A stretch of DNA of 64,000 bases, taken from the NCBI RefSeq assembly GCF_030012985.1, contig NZ_CP120233.1, forward strand, positions 1,178,001 through 1,242,000, read 5' to 3'. Below, piece by piece: positions 7,084 to 17,238 of the stretch. The DNA comes from Microbulbifer sp. VAAF005 (lineage in GTDB: Bacteria > Pseudomonadota > Gammaproteobacteria > Pseudomonadales > Cellvibrionaceae). Position 1 is the stretch's first letter. Every line of letters starts with the position of its first letter. The notes under the pieces were generated by a model. The model was not told where the DNA came from, searched no databases, and saw nothing but the letters and a program-made list of their open reading frames with translations. The position numbers and the translations under genes are program-made.

Positions 7084-8379
7084 TCAGTGTTCAGAATTAC
7101 CGTGAGAAGCCTCTTCTTGAGATTTACTGCGAATCCCAAAGAGCCCCTTGCGCTCAGTTTTACCTTCCGGCTCCGGCTGTAGAAAACTGCGCAATTTATC
7201 TTTTTCCCACATGGCATCCTGATAGCCGAGATCGATAAGTTCTTCGATATATGGCCTTTCAAATAATAAATAACTGGCTGCAGAAACACCGCCACCGGGA
7301 TTGGTCGCACCCGTTGAGCGGAATAACCAGCGTAGCGCCGAGGGAAGGTGACCAAGTTTTCTGCCACTAAGACGCCCTAAACTCTGCGAGGGCTCAATAA
7401 CAACCGACTCTACCGAACGCAACAATTTCAAATCGGAATGATCTGTTGGATCCACATAGTCAAGTAACATATTTACTCGATCCAGATGCTCCAAGTCCGC
7501 CTCTAAGCTATCGATAAATGCGGCATTGAATAACTGAGCAGCTATTTGCGCCATCGAAGGGGACTCCATCTGCGCAGGACTGTTGCGACTCCCCCAATGG
7601 GCTGGAGAACGGTTGTCCGACACACCCACCACAAAGACACGCTTGGCACCGAGATGCAGTGCCGGACTAATCGGGGCCATCAGACGAATGGCACCATCGC
7701 AAAAATAAACCCCATCCAATTTGACCGCCGGGAAAATGGCAGGAATTGCTGCTGATGCCAATAGGTGGTCCGAGGTTAATTGAGTGGGCACTCCAAAGCG
7801 ACGAAACCGCTGCCATCCTTTAACATTCTCCGCTCCCTGAAAAAAGCTGACGGACTGCCCTTCACTATAAGAAAGCGCATTAACACTTGTGGCATGCAAA
7901 TGCCCAGCCGAAATATTTTTTTGAATATTGTCAAAGTTTATCTCGCGCTCAACCAAGCTGCGCAGCGGACTGTTATCCAGGAGCGCCAAAGGTTTTTGTC
8001 TACCCACACCTTGGTTCAAGAGCGAACGACTGATAGAAAACAGGTTTCCAAGTAAACTACGCCAACTGGTGCGATAAACCTGCTCAACACTAAGCTGCAA
8101 CCAAACTGAGCACATTCTGTCGACAGCTTCTTTAAAGGTGCCTGTATGAGAGGCGAGAAGCATTGCGTTCATCGCTCCTGCAGAGGTGCCACAGATTATT
8201 TGAAAGGGCCGAGGATTATCTTCTGGAACCAATTCCGCAAGCGCCCTTAAAACACCCGCTTGATAGGCAGCGCGCGCACCTCCCCCAGAGAGAACCAGAG
8301 CGTTACGCTGGCCAGGTTTGTTACTTTCACTGTTACTTGTCGACAAAGTTTTCTTCCAATACAACAAGCCCGCAAACAA
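7084..8379 (-). CDS. Patatin-like phospholipase
   Basis: Acyl hydrolase of the patatin family with a Ser-Asp dyad. The oxyanion motif SGGGARAAYQAG (residues 31-42) and nucleophile motif GTSAG (Ser66) are present, and the Asp lies in the later CDGAIRL motif. Such cytosolic or peripheral-membrane enzymes act on phospholipids or neutral lipids. The protein is 431 residues, about 100 more than the catalytic domain needs; the extra C-terminal part (from ~270) includes DLEHLDRVN and FERPYIEELIDLGYQDAM, seen in Pseudomonas homologues. No ATG is near the start; I take the TTG at 8379, but the true start is uncertain. Confidence 0.88.
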   Translation of the reverse strand: MFAGLLYWKKTLSTSNSESNKPGQRNALVLSGGGARAAYQAGVLRALAELVPEDNPRPFQIICGTSAGAMNAMLLASHTGTFKEAVDRMCSVWLQLSVEQVYRTSWRSLLGNLFSISRSLLNQGVGRQKPLALLDNSPLRSLVEREINFDNIQKNISAGHLHATSVNALSYSEGQSVSFFQGAENVKGWQRFRRFGVPTQLTSDHLLASAAIPAIFPAVKLDGVYFCDGAIRLMAPISPALHLGAKRVFVVGVSDNRSPAHWGSRNSPAQMESPSMAQIAAQLFNAAFIDSLEADLEHLDRVNMLLDYVDPTDHSDLKLLRSVESVVIEPSQSLGRLSGRKLGHLPSALRWLFRSTGATNPGGGVSAASYLLFERPYIEELIDLGYQDAMWEKDKLRSFLQPEPEGKTERKGLFGIRSKSQEEASHGNSEH

Positions 8380-8505
8380 CAGAGTCCGCTTAAAGGCTAT
8401 TGAGAAAAATGCCCATATACAACTCAGTTTCAGAGTTGTCGGGGATATTTGGTAAGATAAATAGAATCTTTTAAGTGTACTTATTATTCTAAATCGATAG
8501 ATCTA

Positions 8506-9519
8506 TTAGAGAGCCATATCTACAACGTAACGACCTATTCCATGCCCTCTATTTAAGCGCGCAAGAAACTCTGGGGCCTGATCAAGGCTAATATTCTCCG
8601 CAATACTGTCGAGCTTATCGCCGATATACCACTCACTGGCCAACCGCTTCCATACTTCTGCCTTCTTTTCTATTGGCAAAACAGCGCTATCCACACCCAA
8701 CAAACTAATACCGCGCAAGATAAATGGAAATACATTGGCGTGAAATTGAGCACCTGAAGCCATACCACAAGCAGCCACTCCGCCTCCGTAGCGCAGGGAT
8801 TTAATGACATTAAAAAGCGTTTCCCCGCCCACAGTATCTACAGCCCAAGCCCACAATGGCTTGGCCATCGCTTTATTGGCAAAAGGGGCTAGTGTATCCC
8901 GGTCGAGAACCTTCCATGCGCCCAATCTCGCCAAATAATCAGCAGACTCCAACTTTCCCGTCACTGCTGCGACACGAAAGCCTAGCTTCGCCAGCAAGGC
9001 GACGGCAACAGAGCCGACGCCACCCGTTGAACCTGTTACCAGAATCTCTCCATCCTCAGGAGATGCGCCGGACTCCAGGAGCTTTTCAACACACAGCGCG
9101 GCGGTAAAACCCGCCGTACCCAGTGCCATAGACTCCCAAGCTGTTAGGCCCTCAGGGACTGGCAAGGCCCATTGCGGAGGAACGGCAATACGCTCTGCAA
9201 GTCCACCAGAAGTATTCATGCCCAAATCGTAGCCATTGACCAATAATTCGGCACCCGGTTGAAACGTCTTGCTCCGATCGAACAGCACTTTGCCCACCGC
9301 ATCAATACCCGGGGTATGAGGGTAGGTATTAGTAATCCCACGATTGCCAAACGCAGATAAAGAATCTTTGAAATTCAAGGATGAATAACTTACGGCCAAC
9401 AGCAAGGGGTTATCGGGAAGCTCAGAAAGTTGACGCTCAACAACAGACTGGTCAAACTTTCCCGAAGCTACTTCAGCAACCTGAATTGCCCGAAATTTCT
9501 CATCCTTTTCTATTTCCAT
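8506..9519 (-). CDS. acuI: YhdH/AcuI family NADPH-dependent oxidoreductase
   Basis: Medium-chain zinc-independent quinone oxidoreductase-type protein, 337 residues. Features are the N-terminal YSSLNFKDSLSAFGNRG, PGIDAVGKV, the NADPH-binding TGSTGGVGSVAVALLAKLG (about residues 162-180) and the YhdH signature RYGGGVAACGMASG. AcuI reduces acrylyl-CoA to propionyl-CoA, which detoxifies a product of DMSP breakdown in marine bacteria; whether this protein does so is not certain, because no dmd or acuK/N genes are in view. Monocistronic by spacing. Confidence 0.9.
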   Translation of the reverse strand: MEIEKDEKFRAIQVAEVASGKFDQSVVERQLSELPDNPLLLAVSYSSLNFKDSLSAFGNRGITNTYPHTPGIDAVGKVLFDRSKTFQPGAELLVNGYDLGMNTSGGLAERIAVPPQWALPVPEGLTAWESMALGTAGFTAALCVEKLLESGASPEDGEILVTGSTGGVGSVAVALLAKLGFRVAAVTGKLESADYLARLGAWKVLDRDTLAPFANKAMAKPLWAWAVDTVGGETLFNVIKSLRYGGGVAACGMASGAQFHANVFPFILRGISLLGVDSAVLPIEKKAEVWKRLASEWYIGDKLDSIAENISLDQAPEFLARLNRGHGIGRYVVDMAL

Positions 9520-9559
9520 GGGGTATATCCCGCAGCACTATCAACCTGTAACGTTACAA

Positions 9560-10705
9560 CTATTGAGCCTGATGACGCAGAGCTGCCAGCCGTGAAAAGA
9601 GACGAGTGACCGCCGATTCCACACCTGCTTCTGCCGCCAGCCCTATTTTCTTAGCTATATTTTTCCGTTCTTTGAATTCCACCTGATATAGGTCGCAGTC
9701 CTTAGCACAACTGGTCAAGTATTCATCTGACGTTTTCAGCTCATCGACCAGTCCCAAAGATAGGGCTTTTTGCCCGAACCAAACCTCGCCCGTGGCAACT
9801 TTGTCGACGTCGAGTTTTTGCCGGTACTCCCCGACAAAGTGCTGAAACAGAATATGGATCTCATCTAAATCTTCTTGGAACTTCTGTTTACCTTCCTCAG
9901 TATTTTCACCAAACATGGTTACAGTGCGCTTGTACTGGCCCGCAGTAAATAGTTCGTAATCGATATCATTGCGCTTCAGCAGGCGGTTAAAATTCGGCAT
10001 CTGAGCTAAAACACCAATAGAGCCCAACATCGCAAAGGGTGCTGCCAGGATACGATCTGCAACACAGGCCATCATGTAGCCCCCACTGGCAGCTACTTTA
10101 TCAACAGCAATAGTCAAATGGATACCTGCACTACGAATTCTGGTTAACTGGCTGGCGGCCAAACCATAGTTCGCCACCATGCCCCCAGGGCTTTCAAGAC
10201 AAAGGAGAACTTCATCTCCGGACTCTGCCACTTGAAGAATAGCCGTCACCTCTTCACGCAAATGGGAAAGCGCACTCGCTTTGATATCCCCATTAAATTG
10301 CATAACAAAGACACGCTTGCGCTCGGAGACCAACTCCCCTTTTATACTCTTGGACTCATGCTCTCCTTCCTCTTTAGCAACGTCGGAAGAAGTAGCAGCA
10401 CTTTTTTCAGGCTGCTTTTTGCTCTCAGCTTTATGTTTTTTAGCCAGGGCTTTTTCCTGAGTCTTCTTCTCTTTCGCCATTTGCTTTTTACGACGGGCGA
10501 ATTCGTGCTTATCCATCACAGCTTCGAGCAGTGTTTCTTTAAACTGCTCATAGCGATCATTCAAATGTGTAACTGTGATATGCCCCTGAACACGCTCTTT
10601 CAGCTGCTCTCGATTTGCAAAAATAAAACCTATCAACACCATTAAGGCCACGACAACCGTAACAATTTTGGCTAGAAAAAGGCCGTATTCAATTAAAAAT
10701 TCCAC
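9560..10705 (-). CDS. sohB: Protease SohB
   Basis: Inner-membrane serine protease of family S49 facing the periplasm. A membrane helix is at residues 8-30. A Lys/Glu-rich linker (about 70-125) precedes the protease domain. The catalytic Ser207 lies in AASGGY and the general base Lys259 in AGQYKR. Length 381 against 349 in E. coli, the difference being mostly the charged linker. The start is GTG with GGAG five bases upstream. It lies 48 bases after the small membrane protein gene on the same strand and may be cotranscribed. Confidence 0.93.
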   Translation of the reverse strand: MEFLIEYGLFLAKIVTVVVALMVLIGFIFANREQLKERVQGHITVTHLNDRYEQFKETLLEAVMDKHEFARRKKQMAKEKKTQEKALAKKHKAESKKQPEKSAATSSDVAKEEGEHESKSIKGELVSERKRVFVMQFNGDIKASALSHLREEVTAILQVAESGDEVLLCLESPGGMVANYGLAASQLTRIRSAGIHLTIAVDKVAASGGYMMACVADRILAAPFAMLGSIGVLAQMPNFNRLLKRNDIDYELFTAGQYKRTVTMFGENTEEGKQKFQEDLDEIHILFQHFVGEYRQKLDVDKVATGEVWFGQKALSLGLVDELKTSDEYLTSCAKDCDLYQVEFKERKNIAKKIGLAAEAGVESAVTRLFSRLAALRHQAQ

Positions 10706-10753
10706 TTAGACTCCATTTTCCGTCTTAACTGATTTTTATTTAGCTTCAGTATT

Positions 10754-11404
10754 TTACTGCCAACCTTCCAGGGCGGAAGTTGCTCGCTGGTTAAGGGGGC
10801 GAGCCAACAAACCGCTGTGGCTAATACGCACCTCGTAAACCGCACCGTCCTCCATAGGCAGAAATGTGGCACTGCCATATACCGCATCAACAAAGGGCAA
10901 CTTGCCATCAACACCGCGTACAAATTGCCAGACATCCACGCCATAGTTCGCCCCCTTTATTTCGTAGACAGAACGCTCGCGAGCTCGCTCATCCTGCAGC
11001 GTGAGATAGCGACCGCTCAACCTGTCCAGACGATAGGCCGGCTTAATCCCCCAGCGGGCTAACGGGCCCTGCCACTTGAGCATTCGGGCATCCAATTGCC
11101 ACTGATCCCCAAGCAATTCAAACTTTTGCGCTATTCCATCCGTATCAGAGAATTTGACTTCAAATTGTTGCTCGGCAATTTTCCGAAATGAAACAATACC
11201 AACACTGTGCTCTTCAGCCAGGTTTTTATAGCTGTAAACGTCCGCAGCAACCAGAACAATCCAAAGGGCCATTGCAAAAAGAAAAAGACCGGCGAAACCA
11301 CGTATAAACCCCAGGAACCAATTTCCCGATAGCAGGACTCGCGCGCCCCAAAACACTAACAACAACGCCAGGATGGCAATAATAAAGGTAATCGCTATAT
11401 ACAT
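10754..11404 (-). CDS. Conserved inner-membrane protein of unknown function
   Basis: 216 residues with two N-terminal membrane helices (about 2-22 and 30-53) and a soluble C-terminal domain rich in beta strands (FELLGDQWQLDARMLKW, AYRLDRLSGRYLTLQDE). Pseudomonas relatives are often labelled multidrug transporter, but the protein has no transporter fold and I do not support that name. It lies upstream of sohB on the same strand, which suggests a role at the membrane together with the protease. Confidence 0.8.
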   Translation of the reverse strand: MYIAITFIIAILALLLVFWGARVLLSGNWFLGFIRGFAGLFLFAMALWIVLVAADVYSYKNLAEEHSVGIVSFRKIAEQQFEVKFSDTDGIAQKFELLGDQWQLDARMLKWQGPLARWGIKPAYRLDRLSGRYLTLQDERARERSVYEIKGANYGVDVWQFVRGVDGKLPFVDAVYGSATFLPMEDGAVYEVRISHSGLLARPLNQRATSALEGWQ

Positions 11405-11449
11405 TATGATTTCTACTCCCTGATACTGCGCAACATCTTTAAACCAACC

Positions 11450-12265
11450 TTACGGGCGGTTCTTCGTTGCAACCTTTTCAACAAAAGTGTGGATCAAGCG
11501 GCCGGACAGGGTTTGTATGGGCGGTATAGCTGGCAATGAACTGTAGTGGAACCAGTCTGCCTCTTCTATCTCATTGGGGTCCAAGCACAATCCCCCACCT
11601 TGCCACTCCGCCAAATACCCGATCATCAACTGCCCGGGAAAAGGCCAGGACTGGCTCCCCACATACTCCAGGGCACCCACTTTGAGCCCCACTTCCTCAT
11701 AGACTTCACGCACCAGCGCTTGCTCAGCACTCTCACCGGGCTCTATAAACCCAGCGAGGGCTGTATAAGTTGCATTTCGACGCGAGGCATGACGAGCCAA
11801 GAGACACTCATCTCCCCGGGTAACAAGCATAATTACACAGGGGGAGATTCTGGGGTAGACAGTGAGATCACAAGCCGGGCAGGTGCGAGCGCGATCATTA
11901 GAGTGATAGATGGTAGGAGTGCCACAACGACCGCAAAATCGATGTTGGCTATCCCAATGGGAAATCTGTAGCGCCCGCCCAGCCAATGCAAACATCGGCT
12001 CCTCAACCAAAGTCAGCAGGCTGCGCAGGTTTCGCCATTCATAGCCGGCAATTTCAACCTGGCGAGACAAAACGTGGACACCACACGCCCGCCCACTTAA
12101 CTCTCCCAAGTAGTGGCTGGATTGAACAGCCTCCGCTACCAACACCTGGGCGTCGTGGAGGAAAAAATCTCCTCGGCAGAGAATCAGTCCATCAGCAATC
12201 AGGATATGCTGGGAAAATTCCGGAACTGCCCACACATTACCCGCTGGGACAAACTTATCTACCAA
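11450..12265 (-). CDS. nudC: NAD(+) diphosphatase NudC
   Basis: Nudix hydrolase that cleaves NADH/NAD+ and removes NAD caps from RNA. The zinc ribbon (CGRCG...CPAC) and the Nudix box GFIEPGESAEQALVREVYEE (about residues 172-191) are both clear, and the NudC-specific SQPWPFP-type motif appears as SQSWPFPGQLM. Length 271 residues is typical. The start is a TTG with a strong AAGGAGG five bases upstream, 15 bases after the chpA-like remnant, so the two are probably cotranscribed. Confidence 0.95.
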   Translation of the reverse strand: MVDKFVPAGNVWAVPEFSQHILIADGLILCRGDFFLHDAQVLVAEAVQSSHYLGELSGRACGVHVLSRQVEIAGYEWRNLRSLLTLVEEPMFALAGRALQISHWDSQHRFCGRCGTPTIYHSNDRARTCPACDLTVYPRISPCVIMLVTRGDECLLARHASRRNATYTALAGFIEPGESAEQALVREVYEEVGLKVGALEYVGSQSWPFPGQLMIGYLAEWQGGGLCLDPNEIEEADWFHYSSLPAIPPIQTLSGRLIHTFVEKVATKNRP

Positions 12266-12279
12266 GGAGACCTCCTTAA

Positions 12280-14012
12280 TTATGCGGCCTCAACGGGATA
12301 ACCCAGAGCAGTCAAGCTTTCGATAGCGAGACTGAGGGATTGAATATCTGCTTGCCTATGCAGCTTTACCTCTCCCAGATAGTACTCAAGGCTGATAATC
12401 GCATCGGCAAAAATATGCAAAGATTGCTCTACTTCAGGACCGGCATCATGGCGGTCGATAACAGTCTCAACAAAGTTCAGCAAACCTTCAACTACGGCCG
12501 CCGCTCTACTTAAGTTGAGAACGATCAAGCCTCCGCGCACTGAGTTCAAAGTAGTGGAAACATTGCGAATATGGCCATGATCAAAGTCGGACTCTGCATA
12601 AGCCGCCAGCGCTCTCTTAATCAACGCCAAACCGGCTTCGGCCTCTTTAAGTACAGCCACTTCCGCTTCTGCCAACTGGCTGTGCTCAAAGGCAATATCC
12701 GCATGACCGTATTCATCCAGATCAATAGAAGTGCTCTGCTTGAGAGCCCTTACCGTGCTATCGACCATCAACACCTGGCCTGTCAGTTTCTGCAGTGCGC
12801 TGTCCGCTATGGAACCGCCCGCGCCAGAGGCACTCTGGTATTCCGCAACCGCGCTGCGCAAACTCTCTCCAACCCGCTTAAAATTGAGCATCTGCAAGGT
12901 ACCGGCCACTCTCTGTAGAGAAGAAGCGAGGCCATCTTCTGCATCCAAGGTAGTAGTACCAATTAACTCAGCGTCATCCAACATTCGGCGCACACCGGAC
13001 AACTCTTCCTCCAAGGCGTTAGCAACTGCGGTAATTGCCGTGGCGCCAGGGCCCCCAAGGGTGGCTCGCTCCCTCTCTAACTCCTCTTCACTGTAATCAA
13101 GAGCCTCTGCGGAGAAGGCTTCCAGCAACTTGCCACCAAAGCCCTCGGGCTTGGAAAGAGTCAGCCAATAGAGGCACTCTTTCAGCAAAATCGGTGGCGC
13201 AGGCTGATCTAAAGCTGTATCACACTCTTTTTGTAATGCTCGCAGCCAGCGATCAAACATACTGAAAACCATCACCCGGGATCGACTGATGCGCATTTCC
13301 TGGGAGGCCATTCCTGCAAGTGCCGCCCCTGCTACCACCCATAAACGCCCGTTTGCGCGCCCCATGGTGATGCTTGCGATTCTCTCAAGGGCGCGAGACA
13401 TCATCGTGTACGCTGGGCCCCGAGGTTTACCTCGCAACAGAGCCAACAAACCAACCTGGTACATATGACGGAATCGGCGAACAAAGCTATTCAAGTCTTC
13501 CGACATTACCGCAGAAGCCCCTGCACCAGGCACAGCCCCTCCAAGTTACAACGGAAAAAATGACTTTCCGGCACAGGGGGCTGGGACCGGGCCGCGCGCA
13601 AATTATTGATATAGGGAATCAGCAATTCTGGACGGGCAATGGCACGACTTTGGACAAAATCCAAGTAGCGTCCCATTACGTAAAAACCTGTGCCCAGCGC
13701 CTCCATCAGTTCTTCTGAGGCGCTCTGCCTCTCCTCTAACACCTCTGTAAGCGCTTTGATTTTCTCTTGGGCGAGGAGCTCAGCTGCCTGGAGCTGCACC
13801 ATCTGCAATACTCCACTAACCTGCCTGAGTGCAGCCAAGCTCTGTTCGAGAGCCTGCTTTTGGGAAGTATCCGCGGCAAATTTATCCAAGTGTGAGGCGG
13901 CATTATCGATGGTAGCTACCAGCTCATCCTTCACTACATTGACAGAAGTGATATTGATCTTGCGCAATTCAGTCTTTGGCTGCACCGCTGCATTCTTCCT
14001 ATAATCGAACAA
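12280..14012 (-). pseudogene. ChpA/PilL N-terminal region, isolated and split by a frameshift
   Basis: Two reading frames (14012-13506, 168 residues; 13533-12280, up to 417 residues) together match the first ~560 residues of ChpA, the chemosensory hybrid kinase of the Pil-Chp twitching system: VSGVLQMVQLQAAELLAQE, INNLRAARSQPP, LNQPAP-like DQPAPPILLKECLYWLT, LERERATLGGP, VRGGLIVLNLSRAAAVVEGLL, AIISLEYYLGEVKLH. The typical Hpt, kinase, CheW and receiver domains are absent, since the gene ends at LTALGYPVEAA and nudC follows. One more G in the run at 13536-13539 would fuse both frames (…NLEGAVPGAGASAVMSEDL…). A TAATG overlap at the junction would also allow coupled translation of two proteins. 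The start is uncertain (TTG at 14012). Confidence 0.7.
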
Positions 14013-14363
14013 AAAACAACCAGATCAGGATGATTCTGGCCTCATTAAGGGCAATTTACCCCAATAAATAAAAGAGTCCACCTTTCGCCAAACAATTTCC
14101 ACCGAATAATCGACAAATAACCTAGCGACGGGGCTGAAGCCCCTAAATTACTTGAATTTTCCAGAAAACCCAGTAGCGTTTGCTACTTTCAAGTTTAAAG
14201 TTGTACGTTTTTTTGTGTTAAAGAACAAAAACCAATCAATCTGTGCACAATAAACCCGGGGAAGCACGCAGCGATAATTGAGCTCAGGTATCTATTTCGC
14301 ATACACCGCCGATTCCCAAAGATTCCATTTTGACCCACACCAATGGGTTAACCAAGGAAGTAA
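14013..14363. other. Intergenic region between chpA-like gene and nhaB
   Basis: 350 bases between divergent genes; it must hold both promoters, but I recognise no confident boxes. A short inverted repeat GGGGCT-GA-AGCCCC lies at 14130-14143. A clear SD (AAGGAAG) for nhaB lies at its right end. Confidence 0.5.
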
Positions 14364-15902
14364 ATGATGAACACTTACAACAACACCATTGCGGCATCCG
14401 GCGGCGGATTTGGTCGCGCCTTTGCCGAAAATTTTCTCGGCGAAGCGCCTGATTGGTACAAATTGACCATAGCCGCCTTTTTGCTTCTCAACCCATTAAT
14501 ACTGTATGTATCGGGGCCTTTTGTAACAGGCTGGGTCCTTATTGCAGAATTCATTTTTACCCTGGCGATGGCCCTGAAGTGTTACCCACTTCAACCCGGC
14601 GGACTGATCGCAATTGAAGCCGTATTGATGGGTATGACAAGCACCGATGCCGTCTACCACGAGGTAGTTGAGAATATTGAAGTTATTCTGCTGCTTATGT
14701 TTATGGTGGCCGGCATTTACTTTATGAAGAGCCTGCTTCTGTATGTATTCACTAAAATTTTGATTAGTGTGAAATCAAAATCACTGCTGTCATTACTTTT
14801 CTGTGCTGTCTCCGCAGTGCTCTCAGCATTCTTAGATGCCTTGACCGTAACCGCTGTCCTGATTGCAGTTGCCGTAGGCTTTTACTCGGTCTATCACCGG
14901 GTCGCCTCCCAGCAGCCACACCACCACCATGACCACGACCACTCCAACGATGAGCATGTCGTAGAGTATCACCGCGAGGACCTGGACCAGTTTCGAGCCT
15001 ACCTTCGCAGCCTGATTATGCATGGCGCTGTAGGTACTGCTCTCGGTGGTGTTTGCACCTTGGTTGGAGAACCGCAAAACCTACTGATCGCTGAGAAAGC
15101 CGGATGGGAATTTGTACAGTTTTTCCTGCAGATGGCTCCAGTAACCATTCCAACATTCTTTGCCGGCTTAGCTACTTGTTTCTTTTTGGAGAAAATTAAA
15201 ATGTTTGGCTATGGAGCCCAGCTCCCTAGCGCCGTACGTGAGGTACTGGTTAATTTTTCCAAAGAGGAAGAAAAGAAGCGCACCTCGGCACAGGTTGCCG
15301 AGCTGTGGATTCAGGGCATTGTCGCTGTGGTTCTGGTTTTTGCCCTGGCATTTCATGTTGCCGAAGTCGGTATCATTGGCCTGATGATTATTGTACTTCT
15401 GACCTCGTTTAACGGCGTTGTTCAAGAAGCTAGAATCGGCCACGCGTTTGAAGAGGCGCTGCCATTTACTGCACTGCTCGTGGTTTTCTTTGCAATTGTT
15501 GCAGTGATTCACCAGCAGCACCTATTCGAGCCTGTAACCAACTTCGTTCTCGCACAAAAGCCCGAACAGCAGCCAGGATTGCTATTCATGGCAAACGGTA
15601 TTTTATCGATGATTAGCGACAATGTTTTTGTGGCAACGGTTTATATTAACGAAGTTAAGGCTGCCCTCACCGCAGGTGACATTACCCGAGAACATTTTGA
15701 CAAGCTGGCCATTGCCATCAATACCGGAACCAACCTACCCAGCGTTGCCACTCCCAATGGACAAGCTGCATTTTTGTTCCTGCTGACATCGGCCCTGGCA
15801 CCTCTCATACGCCTATCTTATGGCCGCATGGTGATCATGGCACTGCCCTACACCATCGTACTGAGTATTGTTGCTTTGATTTGCGTGGTCTACGCGATCT
15901 AA
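14364..15902 (+). CDS. nhaB: Na+/H+ antiporter NhaB
   Basis: Electrogenic sodium/proton antiporter of the inner membrane, 512 residues, with the many hydrophobic helices expected. Family motifs include [21 protein letters not shown] (about 223-243), [18 protein letters not shown] and [37 protein letters not shown] near the end. Unlike E. coli NhaB, the loop at residues ~183-198 is rich in histidine (PHHHHDHDH). The AAGGAAG ribosome site is 5 bases from the ATG. Sodium export fits a marine habitat. Confidence 0.97.
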   Translation: MMNTYNNTIAASGGGFGRAFAENFLGEAPDWYKLTIAAFLLLNPLILYVSGPFVTGWVLIAEFIFTLAMALKCYPLQPGGLIAIEAVLMGMTSTDAVYHEVVENIEVILLLMFMVAGIYFMKSLLLYVFTKILISVKSKSLLSLLFCAVSAVLSAFLDALTVTAVLIAVAVGFYSVYHRVASQQPHHHHDHDHSNDEHVVEYHREDLDQFRAYLRSLIMHGAVGTALGGVCTLVGEPQNLLIAEKAGWEFVQFFLQMAPVTIPTFFAGLATCFFLEKIKMFGYGAQLPSAVREVLVNFSKEEEKKRTSAQVAELWIQGIVAVVLVFALAFHVAEVGIIGLMIIVLLTSFNGVVQEARIGHAFEEALPFTALLVVFFAIVAVIHQQHLFEPVTNFVLAQKPEQQPGLLFMANGILSMISDNVFVATVYINEVKAALTAGDITREHFDKLAIAINTGTNLPSVATPNGQAAFLFLLTSALAPLIRLSYGRMVIMALPYTIVLSIVALICVVYAI

Positions 15903-15925
15903 AGAGAACTTGTATAAGAGACTAT

Positions 15926-15962
15926 CTGGATGGGTGGGGATTGATAATTCCCACCCATCCAG
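15926..15962. terminator. Hairpin between convergent nhaB and dnaQ
   Basis: CTGGATGGGTGGG pairs with CCCACCCATCCAG (13 base pairs) around an 11-base loop. It has no T run on either strand, so it is a strong 3' structure but not a textbook intrinsic terminator. Confidence 0.55.
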
Positions 15963-16018
15963 AAAAAGAAAAGCGCAATAAACATCAAATTTAAAGAGAA
16001 CACCTCTTCATTGATGTG

Positions 16019-16744
16019 CTACCAGAAGTGTTTGCCCGCTGATTTCTCCAGCAAACCTAGCATCGATTGATGCGCTTCAGCTTCCTGTGGCGTAGCACGC
16101 GCTACTAGCAGGGGCGCGCGATCTGCCGATAGGCGACGAATGGCTTCACCCGCCACATCATTTTCCGCCTTCTTGCCTTCCTCCCCTTCCGAGGAATCGC
16201 CCTGAGCCAACACCAAGTCGGTCTGGCCACCGGTCATCATCAGGTAGACGTCAGCAAGAATCTCCGCATCCAACAAAGCGCCGTGCAAATCCCGCTGGGA
16301 GTTATCGACAAAGTAGCGCTTACAAAGGGCGTCCAGATTGTTTTTCTGCCCGGGGTGCTTTTCCCGGGCCATTGTCAGGGTATCCAAAACCCCACAATGC
16401 GCATTGACATTGCGCCAGCGCGGATTACCCAGCAGCCTTAGCTCAGCATCAATAAAACCGACATCGAAGGGTGCGTTGTGAATAACCAGCTCTGCACCTT
16501 CACAGAAGGTCATAAATTCATCGGCGATCTGAGCGAATACGGGCTTGTCCGCCAGGAATTCATTAGTAATTCCATGGACCTCAATAGCCCCATCTTCCAC
16601 TTGTCGCTGAGGATTGATGTACTGGTGGTAATGGCGGCCAGTCAACTTTCGGTTAACCAACTCCACACAACCAATTTCAATGATCCGATGACCGCTTTTG
16701 GGGTCGAGACCTGTTGTCTCTGTATCGAGAACTACTTGACGCAT
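16019..16744 (-). CDS. dnaQ: DNA polymerase III epsilon subunit (proofreading exonuclease)
   Basis: 3'-5' exonuclease of the replicative polymerase. Exo I motif is LDTETTGLDP (Asp7 and Glu9), Exo II is VIHNAPFDVGFID, and Exo III is HGALLDAEILADVYL. Length 241 residues is normal, with a C-terminal tail that contacts the alpha subunit. It is the last gene of the methyltransferase-rnhA-dnaQ cluster (14 bases after rnhA), the same order as in Pseudomonas. Confidence 0.97.
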   Translation of the reverse strand: MRQVVLDTETTGLDPKSGHRIIEIGCVELVNRKLTGRHYHQYINPQRQVEDGAIEVHGITNEFLADKPVFAQIADEFMTFCEGAELVIHNAPFDVGFIDAELRLLGNPRWRNVNAHCGVLDTLTMAREKHPGQKNNLDALCKRYFVDNSQRDLHGALLDAEILADVYLMMTGGQTDLVLAQGDSSEGEEGKKAENDVAGEAIRRLSADRAPLLVARATPQEAEAHQSMLGLLEKSAGKHFW

Positions 16745-16758
16745 GTGTAATTTCCCCT

Positions 16759-17196
16759 TCAGGACTCCAGCTCATCGACACCGCGATTTGCCAACTGGTC
16801 AGCCCGCTCATTACCCGGGTGACCCGCATGGCCTTTTACCCAGTGCCACTGCACTTCATGCTGAGCGACACTCTCATCCAGCTGACGCCACAAGTCTGCA
16901 TTCTTTACAGGTTTTTTACTCGCTGTCTTCCAGCCATTCTTTTTCCAATTATTAATCCACCCAGTAATCCCCTGGCGTAGATACTGGGAGTCAGTATGCA
17001 AATCAATTTTGCACGGCTGTTTAAGAGCCTCCAGGGCTTTTATCGCAGCCAGCAGCTCCATGCGATTGTTGGTAGTATGTGCCTCACCACCAAACAGCTC
17101 TTTCTCCCGCTCACCATAAACCAACAAGGCACCCCAGCCGCCAGGACCAGGATTGCCGCGACAAGCGCCATCTGTATAGATAGTAATTTGTTTCAA
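16759..17196 (-). CDS. rnhA: Ribonuclease HI
   Basis: Degrades the RNA strand of RNA-DNA hybrids. The catalytic residues are in [11 protein letters not shown] (Asp8), [10 protein letters not shown] (Glu), HTDSQYL (Asp) and the final GNERADQLA (Asp). Length is 145 residues. The start codon appears to be TTG at 17196, as no ATG is in frame before the first motif. It lies 15 bases before dnaQ on the same strand. Confidence 0.96.
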   Translation of the reverse strand: MKQITIYTDGACRGNPGPGGWGALLVYGEREKELFGGEAHTTNNRMELLAAIKALEALKQPCKIDLHTDSQYLRQGITGWINNWKKNGWKTASKKPVKNADLWRQLDESVAQHEVQWHWVKGHAGHPGNERADQLANRGVDELES

Positions 17197-17238
17197 AACT
17201 TACGCCAAAAGTAGATATGAGGCCGATTTTAAATGAAA

